From Ridgeia piscesae (taxonomy: Eukaryota > Annelida > Polychaeta > Sabellida > Siboglinidae): DNA of 64,000 nucleotides. The position numbers and the translations under genes were made by a program. The notes beneath the pieces were generated by a model, which saw nothing but the letters and a program-made list of their open reading frames with translations, did not search any database and was not told the origin of the DNA. Shown here piece by piece: positions 59,401 to 64,000 of the stretch; the stretch's first letter is position 1, and the number at the start of each line of letters is the position of its first letter. Where the stretch lies: contig JAODUO010000438.1 in assembly GCA_025642075.2 (NCBI GenBank), forward strand, positions 145,001 through 209,000, written 5' to 3'.

Positions 59401-62400
59401 TCTTTTTCAATATGTCCTTCCCCATTCAGTCTCACACATCTTTTTCAATCTGTCCTTCCCCATTCAGTCTCACACATCTTTTTCAATATGTCCTTCCCCA
59501 TTCAGTCTCACTCGTCTCTTTCAGTCTGTCCTTCCCATTCAGTCTCACTCGTCTCTTTCAATCTGTCCTTCCCCATTCAGTCTCACTCGTCTCTTTCAAG
59601 TCTGTCCTTCCCATTCAGTCTCACTCGTCTCTTTCAATCTGTCCTTCCCCATTCAGTCTCACACATCTCTTTCAGTCTGTCCTTCCCCATTCAGTCTCAC
59701 ACATCTTTTTCAGTCTGCCCTTCCCCATTCAGTCTCTCATCTCCCAGTCTCTCATCTCTCCATTCCTCCTTATGGTGGTATTAACACTTTCCCTCTCCAC
59801 AGGCCAGTTTTACAAAGCACCTTTTCCACACAAAGGTTTTATAGAAGGACATTTTATGTAAACTCGGAAAAGTCATAGATGACGCACAGAGTATTGTGAA
59901 CAATTGTATGTAACTAGAACCACATAGTCTTAATTCGTATGAAGGTTTTATGGCAAATGCTTCATGAAACCATCCCCAAATCTGATTAAGTAAACGCCTT
60001 ATTTTGCTATATGTGATAATATCTGTTCTTCACTAATTCTGCCAAATTATATAAGTTAGGAGAATTGATACATTATTGTTATATCAACAAAACAATTAAT
60101 TACTACAATGCACAGGAATCATGGTTATACAGATGTGAGAAAGATGTCTTATGACATACTTCTATAAGGAATGGCATGGACAAAAACACATGAAAACACA
60201 TCTTGCTAAATCAGCATCATGAATTGTATAATTCTACGCTGCTTAAAATTAGCATAGCCTAAAAACATAGGTTGAGTTAGATGTGTTAAACATGCAAATA
60301 ACTACAATCACGCACAGGCTTGCTCCACATTTGTGTAGTAACATTAGTAAATCTCAAAATAGATAATGCATAATATGTATTACCTATTTTGGTATGTTAC
60401 CAAACAAGGCACTATATTTTAGCCATATTCTGTGTTACCTACAGCATAGATTAACATGCAAGTCATGCTGTCACAGATTGGTTTTATTTAATTCAATTTT
60501 CTTTTTAAAATGTAACAGAAACCTACATTACAACTATAAGAATATTATGATATACATTTCAGGGCTGAAACGCCAATAGTGTTAAATGCGATGTCACCCT
60601 GGTCGCCAGGAGCACAACTGTGCAAAAAATGTACAGCAAAATGCGACCACAATGGGCCTTGAACAGGATGACAGAGAGGGTTAAAAATTATTTGAATATC
60701 AAGACATTACTGTTTAGAGTATATTTAATTTAAATTAGGAAAAACTTAATCTCACATCTTTAATTTATATGTAAACATCCCTCCCTTCAAACACGTCTGA
60801 TTGTCATTTATGGCTGTTAATATAGTCAAAAAGTAACAGGATTAATAGCAAGAAAACAGCAGCTGTAAGAGAACAGTAAACAATGTGAAAGTGCATCACA
60901 AGCTCTACTTCCTGTATAGCTGGCAGGAGGCAAAGGCAGATGTGGGTTAATCCTGGAATTGTGAGTGACTAATATTAACAACAGACACAGTGAGTGACAT
61001 CAAACAACGCATCACTACAACAACGAAATCAATGTGTTAACACACACGCAGTAAATGTAACAACACACAAACAAGAAATGTGTTAACAAACAGTCATGTT
61101 GATGTCGTCACCTGTAAGTAAGATTAAAGACTACGATGCTAAAGCAACAACAGTGACCAGCGAAGGGGGAGGGGTAACTAAGGGTTAGCTGAGAAGAAGC
61201 TGACGTCCAACACGCTTACTTCATTCTCCTGTGAGACAGCCTTCAGCTGCTTCTGCAGTGTGTCCAGTGCAGCCTCACTGGCCAATGCCCGCTCCCGCAA
61301 CTGACCGACCTCGTCAGAACTCTTGGACAACTGACTGGCCAACTCATCGGCCCTCTGTCTCTCCGCCTCTAAGTCCTGCGGTAGTGGACACCAGTCAGCA
61401 GTCAGGTCACTTTGGCCACAATTAGATTACATCAGGGTTAACCGGGATTTGTATTGAACTAGGTATATGAGATCGCCATACTGCTTTATTTTGTTGTATC
61501 TGCTCAGGACTAATGGTGTCTTATACAGGCACATCGCGAGTACCTATCACATGGATATCAATGAGTTTGGAATATTCCACTGGCAGCATTTTAACAGCTG
61601 ATTCCAATATCAAGAGACTGTTTATTGACTGAGACAACCACACAGGTGACACCATGATCCTCACTAATACTTCTTCTCACAATAGATAAATAAATCTGAA
61701 AGTTTTCTTATTAGTCCTACGGCTGTAAAAATGGAAAACATGCTCTGTTTGTGAACACTGTTGAATGTCTTCATTTGTCCTGGCCGTAGATCAGTCAGAA
61801 GTAAAGGAAAGAGAAACACAAGAAACTAAAGGGTGAAGTGTGATTGGGGGACTACGTATTAGAATAGGTAACAAGAAAGCAGAACACCCGAGATACGTGG
61901 TGGAGTGCTTCCTTCACACAGGCGACAGACAACAATCCACTGAAAGCCACGTGCCCTACTGAACGCTTACTTTGGTTGCTTGCTCGCCCTTGCTAAGCCA
62001 ACCTTGCATAATCTCAAGCTCACTCTCCTTGCACTCCAAGCACTGACGGAGGCGTGTCACTTCGACTGCGGCGTCATCCGCTGACGCTGACGCCGACTCA
62101 GCGACAGTCGCCGCTAACTCCTGTCGCATTAAACCAGGTGTCAGCACAGGTACACTGGTGACTGACGTAGGATAAACAGGTGAATGTTTGACACACACAC
62201 ACTTAGAGAAGCTGGGTATATAACACTTGCTAGTAGCACAAGGTAAATCATCATGCAAGTTGCATGTCGGACTCAAATATTGACCTTTTATTAAATATTT
62301 TTGGTTGCCAAAAACAAATTTATTATTATTATTATGAAGTACTTTTAGTGACATAATCAAATTCATGTGTACTTTTGCGGTATCCTAAGATAAATAGTAT

Positions 62401-63954
62401 TCATAGATATCAGCTCCATTTTACCCTCTTGCAGGTGAGTCCATTTTACAGAACCACAAAAGTCTTTCGTTTCTGACAACACACAGCTGTTCAGATGCTG
62501 CATTACTTATATCTACTCAATGTGTATTTAATGTGGCTTACGTCTTTCTCTTTCTGAGCAACCTTCAAATCATCCTGAAGCTTCAGTAAATCGTTTTCTC
62601 GGTTTTTCAACTGTTCACGAAGTGCACTCAGTTCCTGTGCTGATTTCTCTGCTTCCAAGCTCGCTAATTCGACCTTCTCCTATGATGCAAATTGTCAGTA
62701 CTTATTTGATGTGACCAAAAAATGATTGGATTCCATAAAGAAGCAGCTTTCAAGATATGATTGCTACATGAACAAAATTTTCATTGCCAAGTCAACAGGC
62801 ATTTTTCTGTGTTTGAAGTATAAATTTACAAAAACTTGGAATTAGCCAGTGTTATCATCACAATTCATTTGCTTAACATAACAAATGACATTTAAAAAGT
62901 CTACTGTTGTGCAAGAACAAATTCCCCACTCATTATTGTTAAACTAATGTAAGACAGGGGAACGTATAGTGAAACAACTGGAGTTGCTCTTTCACCGTCA
63001 AATGAAGAGAGAAGTCTCACTTTATTCTGTTTGCCGAGAGTCTCACACTGTACACGTAAGGTCTCAACCTCACCAGATCGACCTTCGAGTTCACCCTTCA
63101 GCTGTTCGACCTTTGTATTTGACTCGTCAGCAAGTTTCTGTAAGTTTTTGAAATGGATCACTAATTAAAGGCACCATTTCATCCATCCATTGCCCAGGCC
63201 ATCATCACGTCTTGTGGAATGTATATGAGGACTCAAATGTGTCCCAACAAATATTTGTCTTCAATTATACTATTTATAATTTACGTTTGGCACCAGACTG
63301 CAACTTAACCTGACTTTGATATGAACCTCAAAATACTATATTGTATTTTCATTATTATGATGGTCAGTATAAATATATTGTCTGACTGAAACACAAGATT
63401 ATGGAGATGGATAACACAGATATTTCAAGACTAATATAAGTCCCAAACATTTACATGTTCAACCCTTCAACTCTGCAAAAGACTACACAAACAGTAATTA
63501 GCTGTGCAAGTGTATTCATTCTAGACTAAATTCAAAATAACTTGGAGCTGAAGGACACATAACTCAAAACATACATTTCATGTATATACAGTGATGAAGA
63601 CATGAGATATGGGAGAGTGTGTGTGATGATGACAGCTGTTGTTCTGGCTGCAACAACATATGCATTACTCACACTAGTCCAGTCATCATGATCAATTCAC
63701 AACTGACCCAGTCAAGCCACTACAATGACCACTACTTGGTCAGCTGGTCACCTGGACACGCAATACCTGGAACCAACTGACCAATCGTGAAATAAATGTC
63801 TCACCTGGTTCTGTTGCTTCAGCTGCTCCACCTCCGCAGTGACCGCTTTCAGCTGACCACTGGTACGCTCCAACTCTGACTGGACACTGGTCAACTGTGA
63901 CGTTGCCTTTGTGTCTCCTGCTGCCTGGTCAGCAACTGACCGCTGCTGGAGAGC
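35372..63954 (-). CDS. RRBP1: RRBP1 (p180)/kinectin family coiled-coil protein, 3' part (21 exons)
   Basis: A long coiled-coil protein of the family that includes the ER ribosome-binding protein p180 and kinectin, which shape ER and link it to ribosomes or microtubules. The membrane anchor and 5' exons lie beyond position 64000. 21 exons in the window encode about 766 residues, nearly all heptad-rich Glu/Lys/Gln/Leu sequence. Short Pro/Gly-containing breaks occur (QVAAPVATGPSE, NVASPPPAEVE, PSGSSPDVE, VMPNGTNST). Family marks are NSVEQEEKKWSGKV (exon at 49873) and MLKTGQDALREEQDNVRQLQ with EQLEK (exon at 42726). The short acidic tail ends GTAV, and RRBP1 ends in a similar way. All exon joints checked are GT-AG and phase 0. 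Assignment to RRBP1 rather than KTN1 rests on the tail and is less sure than the family. Confidence 0.85.
35414..35590. repeat. five-unit array abutting the terminal acceptor
   Basis: About five units of 29-32 bases, minus strand GTGTTGTCTGGTGTGTTAAG plus AAGATGTTAGAT. The unit nearest the exon is GTGTTGTCTGGTGTGTTGCAG in form, the real acceptor, so the array copies its polypyrimidine tract. Confidence 0.8.
35591..39330. other. long last intron of the RRBP1-like gene, nothing recognised
   Basis: AT-rich and extremely CpG-poor sequence without coding-like frames. The open minus-strand frame at 38762-39145 and plus-strand frame at 39022-39267 lack coiled-coil character and splice support. Confidence 0.5.
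39331..39895. repeat. 32-bp minisatellite (about 17 units)
   Basis: Unit GCCTCAAGAAATGCATGACT plus ATAACTATAGTG, with AAACGC/AAATGC variants. It lies 65 bases downstream of the donor of the exon at 39961 (minus strand) and does not include it. Confidence 0.93.
39961..40038 (-). CDS. RRBP1: RRBP1-like exon (26 codons)
   Basis: Acceptor TGTCTTGTTGTAG, donor AAACTG|GTAGGT. Begins LKQKLADTEKKLEQETQANK, a coiled coil. 78 bases, phase 0. Confidence 0.85.
40039..40790. repeat. 32-bp minisatellite abutting the acceptor of the exon at 39961
   Basis: About 23 units, minus strand TTGACCTGTCGTGTTGTTG plus TTTAGTTGTTCA. The real site is TTGACCTGTCTTGTTGTAG|TTGAAG, so each unit carries a copy of the 3' splice site (TTGTTTAG|TTG). 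Confidence 0.88.
41060..41101 (-). CDS. RRBP1: RRBP1-like short exon (14 codons)
   Basis: Acceptor CTATCTTCACAG, donor GAACAG|GTGAGC. Encodes VMPNGTNSTQEFEQ, a linker-like piece with an N-x-S sequon. 42 bases, phase 0. A good candidate for an optional exon. Confidence 0.75.
41102..42429. other. intron, nothing recognised
   Basis: CpG-poor AT-rich sequence. A few short repeated words (CACTACACGTCTACAGCA near 41710) do not form a clear array. Confidence 0.45.
42430..42725. repeat. about 125-bp tandem duplication (2.3 units) ending at the donor at 42726
   Basis: Units start GAACATGCCAACAACACGA (42430, 42557) and GAACATGCCCATATCATC (42680). The last, partial unit runs into the real donor. The corresponding part of the other units (GTGACTCGTAGCA) is a decayed copy of GTGGCTGAGCTGTACC. 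Confidence 0.65.
42726..42893 (-). CDS. RRBP1: RRBP1-like exon (56 codons, conserved C-terminal coil)
   Basis: Acceptor GTTTGTGGCAG, donor AGCAAG|GTACAG. Contains AQAKAKLSGMLKTGQDALRE and VRQLQEQLEK, the segment that most resembles the C-terminal coil of RRBP1. 168 bases (exactly eight heptads), phase 0. Confidence 0.93.
42894..44156. other. intron, nothing recognised
   Basis: AT-rich, CpG-poor. A partial duplication of GTCTAATGACAGTAGATTGT is seen near 43310-43360. Confidence 0.45.
44157..44378. repeat. 21-bp minisatellite abutting the donor of the exon at 44379
   Basis: About ten diverged units, minus strand CACTTAGAGGGACATGGATGT in type. The sequence following the real donor, GTGAGAGGACACATGGGTCA, is itself a unit, so the array is built from the 5' splice site region. 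Confidence 0.75.
44379..44474 (-). CDS. RRBP1: RRBP1-like exon (32 codons)
   Basis: Acceptor GTTGTTCCATCAG, donor GGCCAG|GTGAGA. Begins LKEKISGLEKKLTEAESEKM, a coiled coil. 96 bases, phase 0. Confidence 0.9.
44510..45892. repeat. 26-bp minisatellite (over 50 units)
   Basis: Unit TGTTCACAAGACATCCTACC plus TCACTG, with shortened variants of about 20 bases (for example 44725, 45505). It starts 36 bases upstream of the acceptor at 44475 (minus strand). Because 26 is not a multiple of three and the unit has no stop, all three plus frames stay open for about 1.4 kb. These ORFs are artefacts. Confidence 0.97.
45893..46914. other. intron, nothing recognised
   Basis: AT-rich, CpG-poor, without exon-like frames. 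Confidence 0.5.
46915..46980 (-). CDS. RRBP1: RRBP1-like exon (22 codons)
   Basis: Acceptor CCTCGCCAG, donor GATGAG|GTAACT. Begins EVTDLNFAYRCVEKSLTNIV. 66 bases, phase 0. It has a weaker polypyrimidine tract and a less canonical coil, so confidence is lower. Confidence 0.65.
46981..48572. other. intron, nothing recognised
   Basis: AT-rich, CpG-poor, no array and no coding signal. Confidence 0.5.
48573..48632 (-). CDS. RRBP1: RRBP1-like exon (20 codons)
   Basis: Acceptor TTTGTGTTGTAG, donor TCAGAG|GTACAG. Encodes QQAEVQRLQMEVQQLKGSSE, a coiled coil. 60 bases, phase 0. Confidence 0.85.
48633..48960. other. intron part, nothing recognised
   Basis: Unique sequence between the exon at 48573 and the 40-bp array. 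Confidence 0.5.
48961..49880. repeat. 40-bp minisatellite repeating an exon end and its 5' splice site, 23 units
   Basis: 23 units in strict 40-base register. Minus strand: CAGTCGGAGCAGGAC, TTAAATAG, then GTGAGTGGAGTCTCACT. The real exon end and donor, CAGTCGGAGCAGGAAT, TACAACAG|GTGAGTCGAG, form the first unit (49841-49880 with the start of the exon at 49873). All 22 downstream copies keep the GGTGAG or close donor core. Only unit 1 (48981-49000) has GGTAAG. Copies differ by a few substitutions (A/T in CCTATTTAA versus CCTTTTTAA, and C/T in CTGCTCC). Confidence 0.97.
49873..49965 (-). CDS. RRBP1: RRBP1-like exon (31 codons, family motif)
   Basis: Acceptor TGTCACTCAG, donor CAACAG|GTGAGT. Contains QLQNSVEQEEKKWSGKVSQS, the best kinectin/RRBP1 family motif in the window, then EQELQQ. 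93 bases, phase 0. Its donor is the founder of the 40-bp array. Confidence 0.93.
50338..50445 (-). CDS. RRBP1: RRBP1-like exon (36 codons)
   Basis: Acceptor CTTCTCTTGCAG, donor GACACG|GTGAGT. Begins PSGSSPDVEAQLAKERQAQS, a short linker then coil. 108 bases, phase 0. Confidence 0.9.
50816..50881 (-). CDS. RRBP1: RRBP1-like exon (22 or 23 codons, tandem acceptor)
   Basis: Encodes KDWVASFEKQATQYLQQLSN plus TK. Donor ACAAAG|GTATGA. The acceptor is TTTCAGCAG|AAA, a NAGNAG tandem site, so one Gln codon may be included or left out. 66 or 69 bases, phase 0. Confidence 0.88.
51281..51352 (-). CDS. RRBP1: RRBP1-like exon (24 codons)
   Basis: Acceptor ATTGTTTCCCAG, donor TCAACG|GTGAGT. Begins ELVEEQQRLLQRLFPSVSVE. 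72 bases, phase 0. Contains a non-coil FPSVS break. Confidence 0.9.
51511..52552. repeat. 19-bp minisatellite (about 55 units)
   Basis: Unit CAAGGCAGGTCCCACTGTA with a common GCTGG variant and rarer CTATA variant. One unit is shortened (about 52320). It lies in an intron about 160 bases from each flanking exon. On the gene strand each unit reads CCTGCCTTGTACAG, which looks like a weak 3' splice site. Long Leu/Cys-rich ORFs are artefacts. Confidence 0.97.
52740..52793 (-). CDS. RRBP1: RRBP1-like short exon (18 codons)
   Basis: Acceptor TTTTGTTCTGCAG, donor GGCAAG|GTTAGT. Encodes ELNKKCQSMTDKPAENGK. 54 bases, phase 0. Confidence 0.85.
52920..53419. mobile_element. fold-back (MITE-like) element with about 175-bp inverted arms
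   Basis: The left arm 52920-53100 and the reverse complement of 53240-53419 match almost throughout. Terminal AAGGGATACTC/AAAGGATACTC, then TTACATATG, TAATAAACAATTA, TTGTACCA, and GCCATCTTGAGGCACAGAAC. The 140-base centre has no ORF. The length and structure fit a non-autonomous DNA transposon inserted in an intron. Confidence 0.85.
53420..55856. other. long intron part with possible further transposon debris
   Basis: 53577-53720 and 54400-54520 hold AATATTCG/TTCGAATTCG-type sequence and an AAGGAAGGGATGAAT versus AAGGATGGGAAAAA inverted match. This suggests ends of a hAT-like non-autonomous element. No exon of the coiled-coil gene is recognised. An acceptor-like TTTCATTTCTTTCAG at about 55003 (minus strand) leads into a Cys-rich non-coil frame. 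Confidence 0.35.
55857..55982 (-). CDS. RRBP1: RRBP1-like exon (42 codons; 52 with alternative acceptor)
   Basis: Donor GTAGAA|GTAAGC. With acceptor ACATTGCAG it starts KLHRQLDQGQSSDLVNGNVA. With acceptor TCCCGTGAGAG at 56012 it gains VETDMAVTLQ in frame and becomes exactly 156 bases, like three neighbouring exons. Ends with the coil EVERLRQENTQYKQQVE. Confidence 0.85.
56229..57184. repeat. 28-bp minisatellite (about 34 units, 26 nearly identical)
   Basis: Unit CAAGACAAGCCCCCGTGGAT plus CCCAGGCA. From about 56425 to 57160 the copies look identical by eye, with diverged units only at both ends. It leaves several frames open on both strands for about 1 kb, all artefacts. Confidence 0.97.
57441..57647 (-). 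CDS. RRBP1: RRBP1-like exon (69 codons)
   Basis: Acceptor TTAACTCGCAG, donor ATTGAA|GTATGA. Begins ELQTRIQPQVAAPVATGPSE. A linker precedes the coil (VRQIINDLDTTKAELTVLQA). 207 bases, phase 0. The largest exon in the window. Confidence 0.9.
57935..58090 (-). CDS. RRBP1: RRBP1-like exon (52 codons)
   Basis: Acceptor CTACCGCCAG, donor ATCGCT|GTAAGC. Begins ELLAGCREATETLTKAEKTA, a continuous coil. 156 bases, phase 0. Unusually CpG- and GC-rich compared with its introns. Confidence 0.92.
58523..58678 (-). CDS. RRBP1: RRBP1-like exon (52 codons)
   Basis: Acceptor GTGACTTGCAG, donor AACCAA|GTAAGC. Begins ALGSLKEEMQQMSVRSESLA and ends VVKKENQ. 156 bases, phase 0. Confidence 0.92.
58690..59740. repeat. 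38-bp minisatellite (about 25 units) next to an acceptor
   Basis: Unit TCTCACTCGTCTCTTTCAAT plus CTGTCCTTCCCCATTCAG. Irregular CTCAGTCTC-rich units (58690-58780) start about ten bases from the acceptor at 58679 and grade into the regular array. It is strongly strand-asymmetric: pyrimidine-rich on the plus strand, opposite to gene sense. Confidence 0.93.
59741..61219. other. intron, nothing recognised
   Basis: AT-rich, CpG-poor. No coding-like frame or array. Confidence 0.5.
61220..61375 (-). CDS. RRBP1: RRBP1-like exon (52 codons)
   Basis: Acceptor CACTACCGCAG, donor AATGAA|GTAAGC. Begins DLEAERQRADELASQLSKSS and ends KAVSQENE. 156 bases, phase 0. Confidence 0.92.
61971..62120 (-). CDS. RRBP1: RRBP1-like exon (50 codons)
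   Basis: Acceptor TTTAATGCGACAG, donor ACCAAA|GTAAGC. Begins ELAATVAESASASADDAAVE and continues VTRLRQCLECKESELEIMQG. 150 bases, phase 0. Confidence 0.9.
62542..62679 (-). CDS. RRBP1: RRBP1-like exon (46 codons)
   Basis: Acceptor TTTGCATCATAG, donor AAAGAC|GTAAGC. Begins EKVELASLEAEKSAQELSAL, a perfect coil. 138 bases, phase 0. Confidence 0.92.
63021..63137 (-). CDS. RRBP1: RRBP1-like exon (39 codons)
   Basis: Acceptor CAAAAACTTACAG, donor AATAAA|GTGAGA. Begins KLADESNTKVEQLKGELEGR. 117 bases, phase 0. Confidence 0.9.
63138..63804. other. intron, nothing recognised
   Basis: CpG-poor AT-rich intron of the RRBP1-like gene without repeats. Confidence 0.5.
63805..63954 (-). CDS. RRBP1: RRBP1-like exon (50 codons), most 5' in the window
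   Basis: Acceptor CCCCCGTCCAG, donor AACCAG|GTGAGA. Begins ALQQRSVADQAAGDTKATSQ and ends AEVEQLKQQNQ. 150 bases, phase 0. Further upstream exons lie outside the window. Confidence 0.9.
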
Positions 63955-64000
63955 CTGGACGGGGGACACTCGGTTAAAACATCTGGTCACAGCGGACTGA

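Noticed and set aside
58523..59878. 451-codon plus-strand ORF
   Set aside because: It starts over an exon of the minus-strand gene and continues through the 38-bp array. Repetitive peptide only.

Overview
This is a stretch of animal (invertebrate, probably chordate) nuclear genome. It has small exons with GT-AG introns, AATAAA signals, a 5'-truncated LINE, fold-back elements, and a very heavy load of micro- and minisatellites. Several minisatellites overlap exon-intron boundaries. From memory, such arrays were described in amphioxus genes under the name 'mirages', so a cephalochordate is my best guess. This is an inference, not a proof.

Layout. 1-6.2 kb: mostly non-coding, with a weak spliced ORF at the left edge and a CpG-rich block near 3.6 kb that could be a promoter. 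6.2-10.8 kb (+): a five-exon bZIP gene of the ATF3/JDP2 type (about 171 aa). 10.8-20 kb: large microsatellites, a second copy of a dispersed repeat whose first copy lies in intron 1 of the bZIP gene, and a LINE 3' end. 20.1-24.5 kb (+): a second bZIP gene, three coding exons, 162 aa, with BATF- and ATF3-like features. 24.6-28.4 kb: intergenic, with a CATA array, an RFX-type X-box and a fold-back element. 28.66-33.21 kb (+): POLR2I (RNA polymerase II subunit RPB9), five exons, 128 aa, complete. 35.4-64 kb (-): the 3' part (21 exons, about 766 codons) of a long coiled-coil protein of the RRBP1 (p180)/kinectin family. Its 5' end lies beyond the window.

How the parts relate. The two bZIP genes lie in tandem on the same strand, like the human ATF3-BATF3 and JDP2-BATF neighbourhoods, so they may preserve an ancestral stress/AP-1 gene pair. 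POLR2I and the RRBP1-like gene are convergent housekeeping genes. From about 29.3 kb the DNA becomes strongly CpG-poor, as expected of methylated gene bodies, whereas the bZIP half is CpG-rich.

The most unusual content is a set of intronic tandem arrays in POLR2I and the RRBP1-like gene that appear to be grown from splice sites. A 40-bp array repeats the exon end plus 5' splice site 22 times beside the real one. A POLR2I array repeats the 3' splice site plus the first coding bases about 26 times. At least five other exon edges abut similar arrays. Every RRBP1-like exon is a whole number of codons in phase 0, so exon skipping caused by such arrays would keep the reading frame.
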